A program made the position numbers and the translations under genes. A DNA stretch of 64,000 bases from Paenirhizobium naphthalenivorans (GTDB lineage: Bacteria; Pseudomonadota; Alphaproteobacteria; Rhizobiales; Rhizobiaceae), in assembly GCF_007992095.1 (NCBI RefSeq), contig NZ_BJZP01000002.1, positions 186,001-250,000 of the forward strand. The letters are read 5' to 3'. The number at the start of each line of letters is the position of its first letter. Within the stretch, counting starts at the first letter, position 1. The notes under the pieces are model-generated. The model did not search any database. It saw only the letters and a program-made list of their open reading frames with translations, and was not told where the DNA came from. Below are positions 18,638 to 30,738 of the stretch, one piece after another.

Positions 18638-20206
18638 TTACCCTTTGGGCTTGCGTTTGAGGTTCCGGCGCAGCATGCCGAGATCGGCGCCGCCGATCGC
18701 AAAGGCGATGCCGAAGTAGGTGACCATGGCGATAGCGACCAGGCCGCCAAGCGCCGTCAACTGGCGAAGAAGCGGCGCCTGCGGCGTCAGCCAGGACGAC
18801 CAGTGGTCCGACAGATAAACGAGCATCACCGCCATGATCCCCGCCGCCGCCATCAGGCGCAGCGTACGGCTGAACAGGCCCCAATCCCAATCGAGATGAC
18901 CGCGGCGATGCAGCGTGGCGAAAAGCAGAACCGTATTCACCCAACCGGCCGTCGCTTCGGCAAGCGCGATGCCTCGCTCGGCAAGAACCGGAAATAGCGA
19001 TATCGCCAGCGCCGAATTGATCACCACGGAAATGCCCGTGAAGCGCATCGGCGTGCGGGTATCCTCGCGGGCATAAAAGCCCGGCTGCAACGCCTTGATC
19101 ATCACGAAGCCGGGCAGGCCGATTCCATAAATGGCGAGGATCGACGCGACGACACCGGTATTCTGCTCGGAGAAGGCGCCGCGCTCGTAGAGCACACGGA
19201 TGATCTCGTCGGACAGAACCCAGAGAGCTGCGGCGGCCGGCAGCGTCAGGAACAGCACGAATTCAATCGAGCGGTTCTGGATGGTGCCCGCCTCCTTCAT
19301 ATGATTGGCCTTGAGCGCACGGGCGAGTTCGGGCAGCAGCACGACGGCGACAGCGACGCCGACAACACCGAGCGGCAACTGGTAAATACGGTCGGCATAT
19401 TGAAGTGCCGCGATGGCGCCTTCCTTGCCCGAGGCGATCGCTTGACCGATCAACTGGTTGATCTGGGTGATCCCCCCCGTCACCGCCGCCGGGATGGCGA
19501 GAACGAGCAGGCGCTTAACATTCGGCGTGAAGCGCGGAAACTTGAAGGAGAGGCTCATTCCGGCATGGCGCACGCCAGCGTAGACGACAGCCATTTGCAG
19601 CACACCAGCTGCGAGAACCGACCACGACAGATACCAGGCCGTGGTTGCCGGATCGGCGCCGCTATAGAGCGCCCAAAACAGCGCGCCGATCATCAGCACG
19701 TTGAGAAAGACCGGGGCAATCGCGGCGGCAAAGAAATGGTGCAGCGAATTCAGCATGCCGGACAGCATCGCCGTCAGCGACATGCACATCAGATAGGGGA
19801 ACATCACCGTGGCGAGCCGCACCGTCAGCGAGTATTTGACGGGGTCATCCGAGAAGCCCGGCGCGATCACCCATTGCACAATGAGCGGCATAGCGAGTTC
19901 CATGACGATGGTGATCAGCACCAGCACCGAAAACAGAACGCCGAAGACTTCCTCCGAAAACCGCTTGGCGCCGTCGACACCATTCGCCTCGATCTCCTTG
20001 GCAAACAGCGGCACGAAGGCGGCGTTGAAGGCTCCCTCGGCAAAGAGCCGGCGAAAGAGGTTGGGAAAGCGGAAGGCGGCGTAGAAGACGTCGGCCATCG
20101 GTCCCGTACCAAGCGCGGCGGCCATCAGCGTTTCGCGGGCAAAGCCGAAGACGCGGCTGCCGAGCGTCGCACCGCCGACGGTGACGAACTTCTTCATCAG
20201 CCCCAT
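18638..20206 (-). CDS. murJ: Lipid II flippase MurJ
   Basis: A 522-residue MOP-superfamily membrane protein with about 14 hydrophobic helices; it flips lipid II across the inner membrane for peptidoglycan synthesis. Family blocks include SRVFGFARETLMAAALG at the N-terminus and PNLFRRLFAEGAFNAAFVP in the first loop. It starts 2 nt after glnD, a classical alphaproteobacterial pairing, so it is co-transcribed with it. Confidence 0.95.
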   Translation of the reverse strand: MGLMKKFVTVGGATLGSRVFGFARETLMAAALGTGPMADVFYAAFRFPNLFRRLFAEGAFNAAFVPLFAKEIEANGVDGAKRFSEEVFGVLFSVLVLITIVMELAMPLIVQWVIAPGFSDDPVKYSLTVRLATVMFPYLMCMSLTAMLSGMLNSLHHFFAAAIAPVFLNVLMIGALFWALYSGADPATTAWYLSWSVLAAGVLQMAVVYAGVRHAGMSLSFKFPRFTPNVKRLLVLAIPAAVTGGITQINQLIGQAIASGKEGAIAALQYADRIYQLPLGVVGVAVAVVLLPELARALKANHMKEAGTIQNRSIEFVLFLTLPAAAALWVLSDEIIRVLYERGAFSEQNTGVVASILAIYGIGLPGFVMIKALQPGFYAREDTRTPMRFTGISVVINSALAISLFPVLAERGIALAEATAGWVNTVLLFATLHRRGHLDWDWGLFSRTLRLMAAAGIMAVMLVYLSDHWSSWLTPQAPLLRQLTALGGLVAIAMVTYFGIAFAIGGADLGMLRRNLKRKPKG

Positions 20207-20208
20207 GG

Positions 20209-23037
20209 TCAGACCTTGGCCTTCTTCTGGGCCGACACGGAACGCTGAACCTGCGGCGCGATGATTCCCGACGGCATCCGATCGCGCAGTTCGTCCCCCT
20301 GCTCGGCCATCACACCCTTCAACTGAGTGGCGACGCTTGCCTGACGGTTCTCATTGGTCACCTTCTGGCCGACCAGGTCGGTGACATAGAAGGTGTCGAT
20401 GACCTTCTCGCCGAAGGTGGTGATGCGGGCCGAATGAATGTCGAGCGACAGGTCGGACAGTACAGCGGTGATCTCGGCAAGCAGACCGATACGGTCGAGG
20501 CATTCGACCTCAATGACGGTGAACTTATTGGACAGGGTGTTCGAGATCGTCACATGCGGTTGGACCGGGAAGGTCTTGTTCTTCTTCTTGCCTTTGCTGC
20601 GCGTGGCGATCACTTCCGGCAGACGCCTGTGGCCCGACAGGACGTCCTCGATCATCTTGCTGATGGTCGCGGCGCGGCGCATCTCGTCCTCGTCTATAGG
20701 GAACTCGCGATTGACCAGGATCGTGTCGAGCGCCCGGCCATCGGAGGTCGTGAAGATCTGCGCATCGGCGATATTGGCACCGGCAGCAGCGCAGGCCCCG
20801 GCAATGATCGACAAAAGGCGCGGATGGTCGGGCGAGAGCACGGTGATCTCGGTGATCGCATGGAAGGAATGGGTCCGCACCATGGTCGCCAGCGCCTTGC
20901 CGGCCTTGTCTGCCTCGCGGATGAAGTGGGCGTGGCGCACCTGATCCTCAAGTGGCACAGAGAGCAGGTAGGGCTCATAGTGCAACCTCACATAGGCCTT
21001 CTGGTCCTTCTGGCTCCAGTCTCCGAGCGCCTCAGTCAGCATTTCGGCGGCGCGCTTGGCGCGATCCTTACGCGACACTTCGGAGAAGCCGCCGGACAGC
21101 AACAACTCTGTTTCGTAATAGAGCGTGCGCAGCAATTGGCCCTTCCAGCCATTCCACACCCCAGGCCCCACGGCACGAATGTCGCAGACGGTGAGGACCA
21201 GCAGCATCTTCAGCCGGTCGAGCGACTGCACCTTCTCGGCGAAGTCGGTGATCGTCTTTCGGTCGTGCAGGTCGCGCGTCTGGGCGACCATGGACATCAG
21301 CAAGTGCTGCTCGATAAGCCAGGCGACCAATTCGGTCTGCTTGGCGTTGAGACCGAAGCGCGGGCAGAGCTTGCGCGCCACCTTGGCCCCGGCAATCGAA
21401 TGGTCCTCCTGGCGTCCCTTGGCAACGTCGTGCAGCAATACTGCCACATAGAGCGCCTGGCGATCTTCGATACCCGGCAGCACCTTGGCCGCAAGCGGAT
21501 GAATGTCTTCGGCCTTGCCCTTGTCGATTTCGGCCAGCACTTCCACCGTGCGGATCAGGTGCTCATCGACCGTATAGTGATGATACATGTTGAACTGCAT
21601 CATCGAGACGATCTTGCCGAACTCGGGAACGAAACGGCCAAGCACACCAGCCTCGTTCATCCGCCTGAGAACGAAGCCCGGATCGCGTCTTGAGGTCAGG
21701 ATGGCGAGGAACAGGCGGTTCGCCTCCTCGCTCTCACGGAACTCGTGGTTGATCAGCGACAGCGAGCGCGTCACCGCCTTCAGAGCGTCTGGATGGTATT
21801 CCAGCCCCTTGAGGTCGGCGACGTGGAAAAGACGCATGATCGAGACCGGATCGCGTTTGAAGACCTCCGGATCAGCGAGAGCGATGCGACCACGATCCTC
21901 GATGAATTCTGGCGCACCGGAGATCTTCTTCGGCCGGTTGGCGAAACGGCCTATGACGCCACTCAAACCAGGCGCCGCTTTCGCCTGTTGATCCTCAAGC
22001 TCCGCGCAGAAAATGCGTGTCAGGTCGCCGACATCCTTGGCCACCAGGAAATAGTGCTTCATGAAGCGCTCGACGGCGGAAAGGCCGGGACGTGGCTGGT
22101 AGCCCAGATTGCGGGCGATTTCCGGCTGAATGTCAAAATAGAGCCGCTCTTCCGGCTTTCCGGTCAGATAGTGCATGTGGCAGCGTACGGCCCAGAGGAA
22201 GTCGTCCGCCTTCTCGAACAAGCGCCATTCCTGGCGCGACAGCACGCCAAGACGAACCAGATCACTGGCTTCCCTGACATGGTACTTGTACTTGGCGATC
22301 CAGAACAACGTCTGCAGGTCGCGCAAGCCGCCCTTGCCTTCCTTGACGTTGGGCTCGACCAGATAACGGCTATCGCCGGCCTTGCGATGGCGCTCGTCAC
22401 GCTCGGCAAGCTTGGCGGCGATGAATTCCGGCGCTGTGTTGTTGGTCACCTCCTGATCGAAGCGGTGCTGCAACTCGGTAACGAGCTCCTCCTGGCCGCA
22501 GACGAAACGCGTTTCGAGGATGGCGGTGCGGATCGTCATGTCGTCCTTCGACAGGCGCATGCACTCATCGACCGTACGGGTCGCGTGACCAACCTTGAAG
22601 CCGATGTCCCACAGCAGGTAGAGCATGAACTCAACAGCCTTGTGCATGTCGGAGGTCAACTTGGGCGGCGTCAGGAACAATAGGTCAATGTCCGAACCCG
22701 GCGCCAGCGTGCCGCGGCCGTAGCCACCGACGGCAGAAACCGCGATCCTGTCGGCTTTGTCCCGATAAGCATGACGGACGACGAGATCGAAGACCACCGA
22801 GATTATTTGATCCTGGATCCAGGAAATCCGCCGCGCGCAGTTGATACCACTACCATCGGCGAAGAGCTTGACCCTGGCCAGTTCGCGTCCGTCGGCGCTA
22901 GCCTTTTTCAGGATCGGCAAGAGATTGGTGCGGATGTCGAGCAACTGGCCGGAATGCGCCAAAGCGACGGCCTCGCAGTCAGCCTTGAGGGCGGCAACAT
23001 CGAGTAGTTCGCCGTATTCGAGTTCGGTCATGGCCAT
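20209..23037 (-). CDS. glnD: PII uridylyltransferase / uridylyl-removing enzyme
   Basis: A roughly 942-residue bifunctional nitrogen sensor that uridylylates PII proteins when glutamine is low and removes UMP when it is high. The order is a nucleotidyltransferase domain ([18 protein letters not shown], about residues 101-118), an HD domain ([14 protein letters not shown], about 532), and two C-terminal ACT domains (about 735-940) that bind glutamine. The open frame starts at a GTG (23082); the ATG at 23037 with AGGAAAG about 13 nt upstream is preferred, but the start is uncertain. murJ follows after 2 nt. Confidence 0.95.
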   Translation of the reverse strand: MAMTELEYGELLDVAALKADCEAVALAHSGQLLDIRTNLLPILKKASADGRELARVKLFADGSGINCARRISWIQDQIISVVFDLVVRHAYRDKADRIAVSAVGGYGRGTLAPGSDIDLLFLTPPKLTSDMHKAVEFMLYLLWDIGFKVGHATRTVDECMRLSKDDMTIRTAILETRFVCGQEELVTELQHRFDQEVTNNTAPEFIAAKLAERDERHRKAGDSRYLVEPNVKEGKGGLRDLQTLFWIAKYKYHVREASDLVRLGVLSRQEWRLFEKADDFLWAVRCHMHYLTGKPEERLYFDIQPEIARNLGYQPRPGLSAVERFMKHYFLVAKDVGDLTRIFCAELEDQQAKAAPGLSGVIGRFANRPKKISGAPEFIEDRGRIALADPEVFKRDPVSIMRLFHVADLKGLEYHPDALKAVTRSLSLINHEFRESEEANRLFLAILTSRRDPGFVLRRMNEAGVLGRFVPEFGKIVSMMQFNMYHHYTVDEHLIRTVEVLAEIDKGKAEDIHPLAAKVLPGIEDRQALYVAVLLHDVAKGRQEDHSIAGAKVARKLCPRFGLNAKQTELVAWLIEQHLLMSMVAQTRDLHDRKTITDFAEKVQSLDRLKMLLVLTVCDIRAVGPGVWNGWKGQLLRTLYYETELLLSGGFSEVSRKDRAKRAAEMLTEALGDWSQKDQKAYVRLHYEPYLLSVPLEDQVRHAHFIREADKAGKALATMVRTHSFHAITEITVLSPDHPRLLSIIAGACAAAGANIADAQIFTTSDGRALDTILVNREFPIDEDEMRRAATISKMIEDVLSGHRRLPEVIATRSKGKKKNKTFPVQPHVTISNTLSNKFTVIEVECLDRIGLLAEITAVLSDLSLDIHSARITTFGEKVIDTFYVTDLVGQKVTNENRQASVATQLKGVMAEQGDELRDRMPSGIIAPQVQRSVSAQKKAKV

Positions 23038-23135
23038 TGTTGCGGCATGCTTTCCTGGCTTGTCGGGTCGCCCAGAGACCACCGACGGATGGCGCTATAA
23101 CGCCTTTCAGGCGCCTTGGACAAGGATATTAGCGG

Positions 23136-25850
23136 TCAAGACTTGCCAAGTTGTTTCCTCAGGTCATAGAGCGCGTCGAGTGCCTGACGCGGCGTCATGT
23201 CATCAAGATCGAGACTTTTCAACATTTCCTCGACCTTCGACGGCCCCGCCTTCTTCGCCTCTTCACGACGAACAGCAACCTGGAACAGCGGCAGATCATC
23301 GATCAGCGAGCTTGCCGGATTCTTGCGGTCGGCATCCTCCAATAGGCTCAACACATCACGCGCCCGGGCCACGACGGAGGCCGGCAGGCCAGCGAGACGG
23401 GCCACCTGAATGCCGTAGGACCGGTCGGCCGCGCCGGGCCCAACCTCGTGCAGGAAGATGACATCGTTGTCCCATTCCTTGACCCGCATGGTGACATTGG
23501 AAAGACGGTCAAGCTTCTCCGAAAGCACGGTCAGCTCATGGAAATGCGTGGCGAACAACGACCGGCAGCGGTTGACCTCGTGCAGGTGTTCGACGGCAGC
23601 CCAGGCGATCGACAAGCCATCAAAAGTCGCCGTGCCGCGGCCAATCTCGTCGAGGATGACGAGAGAATGCTCGGTCGCCTGATTGAGGATGGCCGCCGTC
23701 TCGACCATTTCGACCATAAAGGTGGAGCGTCCGCGGGCCAGATCATCGGAGGCACCGACGCGCGAGAACAGGCGGTCGACCACCCCGATATGGGCCGAAC
23801 CCGCCGGCACGAAGGAGCCCATTTGCGCCAGGATGGCAATCAGCGCGTTCTGCCGCAGGAAGGTCGATTTGCCGCCCATGTTCGGACCGGTCAAAAGCCA
23901 GATCGCTCCGTCGGTTCCAGCCTCGGACGGCGAAAGGTCGCAGTCGTTGGCGATGAAGGGGCTGGCCGCCTGGCGGCGCAGTGCCTGCTCGACCACCGGA
24001 TGGCGGCCGGCAACGATTGAAAACATGCAGCTGTCATCAACCAGCGGCCGGCAGTAACCCTGTTCCTCGGCAAGGGCGCCAAGCCCCGACGCGACATCGA
24101 TCATCGCCAGAGCCCGCGCTGCGGCCTTGATCGGCTCGGCATTCGACACAACCTCGGCCGTCATACGCTCGAAGGCCTCGAGCTCGATCGCCAGAGCCTG
24201 ACCGGCGGCATTGGCGATGCGTGTTTCGAGGTCGGCCAGTTCGGTCGTGGTGAAGCGCATCGCGCTTGCCATGGTCTGGCGATGGATGAAGCGGGACTTG
24301 GCCACCTCCCCCTCGGTCATCGTGCCGGAGTTTCCCGCCGTCACCTCAATGAAATAACCGAGCACATTGTTGTGCTTGATCTTCAGCGACTTGATACCGG
24401 TTTCCTCGGCATATTGCAGCTGAAGCCCGGCGATCACCCGGCGCGACTGGTCGCGAAGTGCCCGAACTTCATCGAGTTCGGGAGAGGCACCTTGCTTGAG
24501 AAATCCGCCATCGCGTTTCAATAGAGGGAGGTCTTCCGCCAGCATCGTGCCGAGGAGATCGGCCACGCCCCCCGGCAGGGCCGAAAGATCGGAAACGGCC
24601 TTGGCCAGTTCCTCGGGCAGCGCCGTAGCGCCCAGCAGAGCAGCGACTTCGCCGGCAGTGGCGATTCCCTGCAGGATGGCGCCGAGGTCGCGCGGACCGC
24701 CCCGATCGAGAGCCAGGCGCGAAAGGGCGCGCGGCATGTCGGGCACCCGTTTCAACGCATCGCGCAACCGGTCGGAGAGCGAAGCTTCGGACAACATGAA
24801 GGCAACAGAGTCCTGACGCCGCGCGATCGCTTCCGGATCGGTCAGCGGCGACATCAGCCATTCAGCCAAGAGACGGGCGCCGCCACCGGTGACGGTGCGG
24901 TCGATCGCCTTAAGAAGAGAACCGTTGCGGTCGCCCGAAAGCGTCTTCACCAGCTCGAGATTGGCGCGCGTTGCCGGGTCGATGAAAAGCGTCGAGGCCG
25001 CACTCTGGCGCTCGGGAAGCCCGAGCGGCGGGCGCTCGGAGATCTGTGTCTTCTCGACATAGGCCACAGCCGCCGCCGCCGCCGCGATCTCGGCTCGGTT
25101 GAATGTTCCGAAACCGTCGAGCGTATTGACGCCGAAATAGCGGGCAATGCGCCCCTCGGCGGTCGCGCTGTCGAACAGCACCGCCGGCTGTGGCACGACG
25201 ACACGGCCCAGCACGTCGAAGATGGGTTTCAGCTCCGGATCAAAGAAAAGCGCATCGGCGACAATCAGCTCTCGCGGTTCGATCCGAAGGATGTCGGCAA
25301 GCAACCGCCCCTCCTCCGTTTCGGCGAGACGAAAGATGCCGGTCGAAATGTCGATCCAGGCGAGCGCCAGCTGTGGCGTGGCGCCACCGCGGATGCGGGC
25401 GAGCGCCATCAGGTAATTGGATTCCGAAGGCGAGAGCAGCTTCTCCTCGGTCAGCGTCCCGGGGGTGACGAGACGCACGACATCGCGGCGCACGACGGAC
25501 TTCGAGCCGCGCTTCTTCGCTTCTGCCGGATCCTCGATCTGTTCGCAGACGGCCACGCGAAAGCCGAGCGAGATCAGCCTTTGCAGATAGTCGTCAGCGG
25601 CATGGACCGGCACGCCGCACATCGGGATGTCATGACCGAGATGCTGACCGCGCTTGGTCAGCGTGATACCGAGTGCGCGAGAGGCTTCGACCGCGTCCTC
25701 GAAAAACAACTCATAGAAGTCGCCCATCCGGTAAAATAATAGACTGCCCGGATTGTTGGCCTTGATCTCGATATACTGTTCCATCATCGGCGTCGCCGAT
25801 GCGCGGCTTTCCTCCGAGGCAAGCTCGGCGGCATTCAGGACCTCGTTCAT
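23136..25850 (-). CDS. mutS: DNA mismatch repair protein MutS
   Basis: An approximately 904-residue mismatch-recognition ATPase. The N-terminal mismatch-binding region shows [20 protein letters not shown], containing the F-x-E mismatch wedge region. The ATPase domain has Walker [10 protein letters not shown] (about residue 652) and Walker [17 protein letters not shown]. Two starts are possible: GTG at 25871 or ATG at 25850; neither has a convincing ribosome binding site, so the shorter ATG form is given. It is divergent from the malic enzyme gene and upstream of glnD. Confidence 0.96.
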   Translation of the reverse strand: MNEVLNAAELASEESRASATPMMEQYIEIKANNPGSLLFYRMGDFYELFFEDAVEASRALGITLTKRGQHLGHDIPMCGVPVHAADDYLQRLISLGFRVAVCEQIEDPAEAKKRGSKSVVRRDVVRLVTPGTLTEEKLLSPSESNYLMALARIRGGATPQLALAWIDISTGIFRLAETEEGRLLADILRIEPRELIVADALFFDPELKPIFDVLGRVVVPQPAVLFDSATAEGRIARYFGVNTLDGFGTFNRAEIAAAAAAVAYVEKTQISERPPLGLPERQSAASTLFIDPATRANLELVKTLSGDRNGSLLKAIDRTVTGGGARLLAEWLMSPLTDPEAIARRQDSVAFMLSEASLSDRLRDALKRVPDMPRALSRLALDRGGPRDLGAILQGIATAGEVAALLGATALPEELAKAVSDLSALPGGVADLLGTMLAEDLPLLKRDGGFLKQGASPELDEVRALRDQSRRVIAGLQLQYAEETGIKSLKIKHNNVLGYFIEVTAGNSGTMTEGEVAKSRFIHRQTMASAMRFTTTELADLETRIANAAGQALAIELEAFERMTAEVVSNAEPIKAAARALAMIDVASGLGALAEEQGYCRPLVDDSCMFSIVAGRHPVVEQALRRQAASPFIANDCDLSPSEAGTDGAIWLLTGPNMGGKSTFLRQNALIAILAQMGSFVPAGSAHIGVVDRLFSRVGASDDLARGRSTFMVEMVETAAILNQATEHSLVILDEIGRGTATFDGLSIAWAAVEHLHEVNRCRSLFATHFHELTVLSEKLDRLSNVTMRVKEWDNDVIFLHEVGPGAADRSYGIQVARLAGLPASVVARARDVLSLLEDADRKNPASSLIDDLPLFQVAVRREEAKKAGPSKVEEMLKSLDLDDMTPRQALDALYDLRKQLGKS

Positions 25851-25983
25851 GGGGGCGCTGCTTACTGTCACTGTCTAGTGTTTTCTTGAAAAAGAAGTCG
25901 TGCAACACTAACGACTTATGCCAAACAAAAACAACCACGAAGGACGGCCAAGCGACGGCTGCCCACAACTAGGTCGAGGGAAC

Positions 25984-28269
25984 ATGGCAGGCAAGGACCA
26001 CAACGAGCGCAGCAAAACCTCCGTTACCGAGCAGGAAGCGCTCGATTTCCACTCCAAAGGGCGTCCCGGCAAGCTGGAAATCACCCCGACCAAGGCCATG
26101 GCTACCCAGCGCGATCTCTCGCTGGCCTACTCGCCCGGCGTTGCCGTGCCGGTCAAAGCGATCGCCGCCAACCCGGCGATGGCCTACGAATACACGACCC
26201 GTGGCAATATGGTCGCCGTCATCACCAATGGAACAGCGATCCTCGGCCTCGGCAATCTCGGGGCGCTCGCCGCAAAGCCGGTGATGGAAGGCAAGTCGGT
26301 GCTGTTCAAACGCTTCGCCGACGTCGATTCGATCGACCTTGAGGTGGACACCGAGAATGTTGAGGAATTCATCAACTGCGTGCGCTATCTCGGCCCCTCG
26401 TTCGGCGGGATCAACCTTGAGGACATCAAGGCGCCCGAGTGCTTCATCATCGAAAGCCGCCTGCGTGAGATCATGGACATCCCGGTTTTCCACGATGACC
26501 AGCATGGCACCGCCATCATCGCCGCAGCCGGCCTGCTCAATGCACTCGAGTTGACGGGACGCGACCTCAAATCGACCAAACTGGTCTGCAACGGCGCAGG
26601 TGCGGCGGCCATCGCCTGCATCGAACTGATCAAGGCCATGGGCTTCAATCCGGCCAATGTCATTCTATGCGACACCAAGGGCGTCATCTACCAAGGGCGC
26701 ACCGAAGGCATGAACCAGTGGAAATCGGCGCACGCAGTCAAGAGCGACCACCGCACGCTGGAGGAAGCCATGAAGGGAGCCGACGTCGTGCTCGGCCTGT
26801 CGCAGAAGGGCGCCTTCTCCGCCGACATGATCCGCTCGATGGCGGCCAATCCAATCATCTTCGCCATGGCCAATCCGGATCCGGAAATCACCCCGGAGGA
26901 GGTCGCCGAGATCCGCGACGACGCGATCATGGCAACGGGGCGCTCGGACTATCCGAACCAGGTCAACAATGTGCTCGGCTTCCCCTATATCTTCCGCGGC
27001 GCGCTCGACGTGCGCGCCTCGCAGATCAACGACGCGATGAAGATCGCCGCCGTGCGGGCGCTCGCGAGCCTCGCCCGCGAAGACGTGCCGGATGATGTCG
27101 CCGCCGCCTATCAGGGCAATCGTCCGCGCTTCGGGCCGGAATATATCATTCCCGTCCCCTTCGACCCGCGTCTGATCTCGGCCATTCCTGTGGCCGTCGC
27201 CAGGGCCGCGATGGAAACCGGCGTGGCTCGCAAGGCAATCGACGATCTCGATGCCTACAGCCGCGAGCTTTCCGCCCGCCGCGATCCGATCGCCGCCACG
27301 ACACAGAGGCTTTACGAGCGCGTCCGGCAGAACCCGAAACGCGTCGTCTTCGCCGAAGGCGAGGAGGAGCAAGTCATGCGGGCGGCAATCTCCTTCGTCA
27401 ATCAGGGGCTCGGCACCGCAATCCTGCTCGGCCGCGACGCGCCGCTGAAGGAAACCGCGGAACGCGCCGGCATCGACCTCGATCGCCCCGGTATCGAAGT
27501 GGTCAACGCCCGTGTCTCGACCCGCGTCGAGGCCTATACCGAATATCTTTACTCCCGACTGCAGCGCAAAGGCTACCTGCTGCGCGACTGCCAGCGGCTC
27601 GTCAATACCGACCGCAACCATTTCGCCGCATGCATGGTGGCGCTCGGCGATGCCGACGCCATGGTCACGGGCACGACCCGCAACTATTCGACCGCGCTCG
27701 AAGACGTACGCCGTTGCATCGATCCGCAGCCGGGCCACCGAGTGATTGGCGTATCACTGGCTCTGACCCGTGGCCGCACGGTTCTCGTCGCCGACACCGC
27801 CGTGCACGATATGCCGACAGCGGAAGAACTTGCCGACATCGCGGAGGAGGCCGCAGGCCTTGCCCGCCGCCTCGGATATGAACCGCGCGTGGCGCTGCTC
27901 GCCTACTCGACTTTCGGCCACCCGACCGGCGAGCGCTCTGAACGCCTGCGTGAGGCCGTGAAGATCCTCGACAAGCGCCGCGTCGATTTCGAATACGATG
28001 GAGAAATGGGCGCCGACGTCGCTCTCAACGCGCACCGGATGGAACAATATCCGTTCTGCCGACTGTCCGGCACCGCCAATGTGCTCGTCATGCCGGCGAT
28101 CCACTCCGCCTCGATCTCGACCAAAATGCTGCAGGAACTCGGCGGCTCGACGGTCATCGGGCCAATGCTGGTTGGGCTGGAAAAATCAGTGCAGATCGCC
28201 CAATACGGCGCCAAGGATACCGACATCGTCAACATGGCGGCAATCGCTGCCTACAATGCCGGCGAGTAA
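25984..28269 (+). CDS. maeB: NADP-dependent malic enzyme with phosphotransacetylase-like C-terminal domain
   Basis: A 761-residue enzyme converting malate to pyruvate and CO2. The malic N-domain (about residues 20-155, [15 protein letters not shown]), an NAD(P)-binding domain (about 165-400, [19 protein letters not shown]) and a C-terminal domain homologous to phosphotransacetylase (about 430-755) form the usual hybrid of gram-negative bacteria. The PTA-like part is regulatory rather than catalytic in characterised members. By synteny with mutS and olsB it is likely Tme of rhizobia rather than the NAD enzyme Dme. The ATG at 25984 (GAGGGAAC just upstream) matches family N-termini better than the frame start at 25918. 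Confidence 0.94.
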   Translation: MAGKDHNERSKTSVTEQEALDFHSKGRPGKLEITPTKAMATQRDLSLAYSPGVAVPVKAIAANPAMAYEYTTRGNMVAVITNGTAILGLGNLGALAAKPVMEGKSVLFKRFADVDSIDLEVDTENVEEFINCVRYLGPSFGGINLEDIKAPECFIIESRLREIMDIPVFHDDQHGTAIIAAAGLLNALELTGRDLKSTKLVCNGAGAAAIACIELIKAMGFNPANVILCDTKGVIYQGRTEGMNQWKSAHAVKSDHRTLEEAMKGADVVLGLSQKGAFSADMIRSMAANPIIFAMANPDPEITPEEVAEIRDDAIMATGRSDYPNQVNNVLGFPYIFRGALDVRASQINDAMKIAAVRALASLAREDVPDDVAAAYQGNRPRFGPEYIIPVPFDPRLISAIPVAVARAAMETGVARKAIDDLDAYSRELSARRDPIAATTQRLYERVRQNPKRVVFAEGEEEQVMRAAISFVNQGLGTAILLGRDAPLKETAERAGIDLDRPGIEVVNARVSTRVEAYTEYLYSRLQRKGYLLRDCQRLVNTDRNHFAACMVALGDADAMVTGTTRNYSTALEDVRRCIDPQPGHRVIGVSLALTRGRTVLVADTAVHDMPTAEELADIAEEAAGLARRLGYEPRVALLAYSTFGHPTGERSERLREAVKILDKRRVDFEYDGEMGADVALNAHRMEQYPFCRLSGTANVLVMPAIHSASISTKMLQELGGSTVIGPMLVGLEKSVQIAQYGAKDTDIVNMAAIAAYNAGE

Positions 28270-28302
28270 GCCAAAAGATTAAGGCGCCAGCACCCAAAAA
28301 AG

Positions 28303-28335
28303 AGCCCCCGGACCGGAAGGACGGGGGCTTCGTTC
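28303..28335. terminator. Bidirectional terminator between the malic enzyme gene and olsB
   Basis: AGCCCCCG (28303-28310) pairs with CGGGGGCT (28322-28329), with an A-run on the left and T-rich sequence on the right. It lies between two convergent genes and can serve both. Confidence 0.82.
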
Positions 28336-28362
28336 TTGCGTCACGCATCCGAGACGCAAATA

Positions 28363-29241
28363 TCAGCTGGCGAAACGGCCAGCGTCCGCACCGTAATAAT
28401 TACGATAACGATCAGAAATGCTGGATATCGGCAGGACGATCAGCGCGTCGGTCGTGTTGAATGCGTGATCGACGACGGCACCTTCGCCAATCATCGCGCC
28501 AACCCGCAGATAGCCCTTGATCAACGGTGGCATGGCGGCGAGCGCCTTGCGCGGGTTGATCGCCTCCACCGGCATCAAATCCATTTCACGGTAGAGTTCC
28601 GGAAGCGCCCGGACCGCCCATTCACCACGGGCAACGGCATTGTGATAGAGAAAGGAGAGCGCCAGCGCATGCTCTTCCGGTCGGATGCCCGGGAACGAGC
28701 CGCAGCCGAACATGGCATCGACGCGATTGGCCAACGCATAGGCCCAGCAGCCCTGCCACAGCAGTTCGACGGTACGCTTGGTGCGATACTCAGGCAACAC
28801 GCAGGACCGGCCGAGCTCCATGAAACGCTTTTCCGGATGGCGCGCCATCAACGCTTCGACATCGAACTCGGTCGCCGAGTAGAAACCGCCACTCACCCGT
28901 GCCACATCGTGCCTCAGCAGTCGGTAAGTGCCGACGATCTGGTCCTCCGGGTCGCCCTCGACCGAGCGGTCGAACACGAGCAGATGATCGCAGATCACGT
29001 CCCAAGCATCGATGTCGCGCTTGCGCCGTGTCGCCTCCGGGGCAATCCGTGCACCCATCTCCTCGACAAACACTCGATAACGAACCGCCTGCGCGGCGTC
29101 GACTTCGCGCTCGTTACGGGCGATCCGTGTCTCGAAATTGCCGATACGGCCGAGCAGGCCTTGCGTCGAACGCCCCGCAGCCGCAGTGGACTGCGCGCCG
29201 CCATCGACAGAGGACACTCGATCCAAAAGTTCAATGCTCAT
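28363..29241 (-). CDS. olsB: L-ornithine N(alpha)-acyltransferase OlsB
   Basis: A 292-residue GNAT-fold acyltransferase that makes lyso-ornithine lipid from ornithine and 3-hydroxyacyl-ACP, the first step of phosphate-free ornithine lipid synthesis. Recognisable blocks are EVDAAQAVRYRVFVEEMGAR, GTYRLLRHDVA and the GRSCVLPEYR region. It is often misannotated as hemolysin. Its position beside the NADP-malic enzyme is that of olsB in Sinorhizobium. Phosphate control is known there, but no PHO box is evident by eye here. Confidence 0.92.
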   Translation of the reverse strand: MSIELLDRVSSVDGGAQSTAAAGRSTQGLLGRIGNFETRIARNEREVDAAQAVRYRVFVEEMGARIAPEATRRKRDIDAWDVICDHLLVFDRSVEGDPEDQIVGTYRLLRHDVARVSGGFYSATEFDVEALMARHPEKRFMELGRSCVLPEYRTKRTVELLWQGCWAYALANRVDAMFGCGSFPGIRPEEHALALSFLYHNAVARGEWAVRALPELYREMDLMPVEAINPRKALAAMPPLIKGYLRVGAMIGEGAVVDHAFNTTDALIVLPISSISDRYRNYYGADAGRFAS

Positions 29242-29389
29242 AGCGACTCGTCCGGTTGCGTTTCAGGGCCATAAACCATGGCTGTGCGACAAGAAAGTGA
29301 CAGATCACGCAGCAGCCGCAGCACGCATGCGGCAAATTCCACCCCTCTCAAGGGCGCCATTCAGCATCCAGTCTGCGGCATATAATAGT

Positions 29390-29881
29390 TTACGCTTTCG
29401 AAGCCCGATGCGCCAGTATCTCGTCGATGAAGATCAAACCCGCCCCTATGGTGATGAGACTATCCGCGAGGTTGAAAACGGCAAAGGACCAAGTCTGGGT
29501 GTAGAAAAGGACGTAGTCGACGACGTGGCCGTAGACGAAGCGGTCTATGATATTGCCGAGAGCGCCGGCAATGATCATGGCGAAGCCGAGATGGGCAATA
29601 TGGTGGCCAGGCCCCGTGCGTCGCCAGAGCCAAAGAACGAATGCGACGATCGCGATCCTGAGCCCGACGATGAACCAGCCATGAGCATCGGCGAGCATCG
29701 AGAAGGCCACGCCGAGATTATGGGTGCGATAGAGCGCCAGCATGGGCGTCAACGGGACGATCTCATGCAGCGGCAGATAGAGCTCGACCGCGAGCTTGAT
29801 CACCTGATCGAGCACAAGGGCCACGACAATGAACAGGGCGGCCGGAAGAGGGCGACTGAAGGGGGAAAGGAATTCACTCAT
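29390..29881 (-). CDS. lspA: Lipoprotein signal peptidase (signal peptidase II)
   Basis: A 163-residue inner-membrane aspartyl protease with four hydrophobic segments. The catalytic aspartates are D113 in NIIDRFVYG and D140 in FNLADS. It overlaps the upstream methyltransferase gene by 4 nt (ATGA), so the two are translationally coupled. It acts one step before Lnt, which is encoded elsewhere in the window. Confidence 0.96.
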   Translation of the reverse strand: MSEFLSPFSRPLPAALFIVVALVLDQVIKLAVELYLPLHEIVPLTPMLALYRTHNLGVAFSMLADAHGWFIVGLRIAIVAFVLWLWRRTGPGHHIAHLGFAMIIAGALGNIIDRFVYGHVVDYVLFYTQTWSFAVFNLADSLITIGAGLIFIDEILAHRASKA

Positions 29882-30738
29882 TTGGGGGCGTCTAGGCTCA
29901 GCAAATGCCGACGCACTTCGAACAGCATGACACCGGTCGCGACAGCGAGATTGAGGGAATCGGCCCGACCCACCTGCGGAATGCGGGCGAGCGCATCGGC
30001 TGCACCCGCCAATTCATCCGGCAGGCCGGATTGCTCGTTACCCATCATCAGGATAACGGGCTTGCTGCGATAGTCGATCGTGCGATAGTCGACCGCACCC
30101 GCAAGATGGGTCGCGATAAGGCGCGCGTCGCAATCCTTCTTCCAGCGCAGGAAGTCGGCGGGTGTGGCCTTGACCAAGGGTACGGCGAAAAGCGAGCCCA
30201 TGGTCGCACGCACGGTCTCGAGCGAGAACGGATCAGTGCAGTCTCCGACAAGGATCACGCCGGACGCGCCTGCCGCATCGGCGGTGCGGATGATGGTGCC
30301 GAGATTGCCGGGATCACGGACCCGATCAAGCGCCACCCAGGTCTCTACTCCGGCTGGATGGACATCTTTCAGCGTGGTCCATCGCTGTTCGAAGACCCCT
30401 GCGACCATCTGCGGATTGTCGCGCCGGGTGATCGACGACATGACCTTTTCGCTAACCTCGAGAACGAGGCCGCCGGAGGCGACGGTACGGGCAGCGACCT
30501 TCTCGACCATCGGCTTGCCCTTGGCTGCCTTGGAGTAGACCAGCGTGCGGATCGTCCAGCCAAGCTCGAGCGCGTCGATGACGAGCTTCAGGCCTTCCGC
30601 CATGAAGCTCTTCGTCGCATCGCGCCCCTTCTTCAGCGTGAGCGCCTTGATGTCCTTGATGATCGGATTGGCGAGGCTGGTGATCTCCTTCACCTGCCCG
30701 ACTCGGCGCGGGCCGTCGTTGCGGAGTTCGTCGTTCAT
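29878..30738 (-). CDS. TrmH/SpoU-family RNA 2'-O-methyltransferase
   Basis: A 286-residue SPOUT enzyme: an N-terminal substrate-binding domain ([20 protein letters not shown]) followed by the knotted methyltransferase domain with the three SpoU motifs ([39 protein letters not shown]). Target is probably 23S rRNA (RlmB/TsnR-like) but cannot be read from the sequence. It overlaps its neighbours on both sides by 4 nt. Confidence 0.92.
   Translation of the reverse strand: MNDELRNDGPRRVGQVKEITSLANPIIKDIKALTLKKGRDATKSFMAEGLKLVIDALELGWTIRTLVYSKAAKGKPMVEKVAARTVASGGLVLEVSEKVMSSITRRDNPQMVAGVFEQRWTTLKDVHPAGVETWVALDRVRDPGNLGTIIRTADAAGASGVILVGDCTDPFSLETVRATMGSLFAVPLVKATPADFLRWKKDCDARLIATHLAGAVDYRTIDYRSKPVILMMGNEQSGLPDELAGAADALARIPQVGRADSLNLAVATGVMLFEVRRHLLSLDAPK

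Noticed and set aside
18522..18944. A 140-codon minus-strand frame overlapping the end of murJ
   Set aside because: It is out of frame with murJ and overlaps it; no ribosome binding site or family similarity visible.
20434..21693. A 419-codon plus-strand frame opposite glnD
   Set aside because: Antisense to conserved HD and ACT domains; composition is that of a mirrored coding frame.
26665..27738. A 357-codon minus-strand frame opposite the malic enzyme gene
   Set aside because: Shadow of a well-conserved enzyme; no domain seen.
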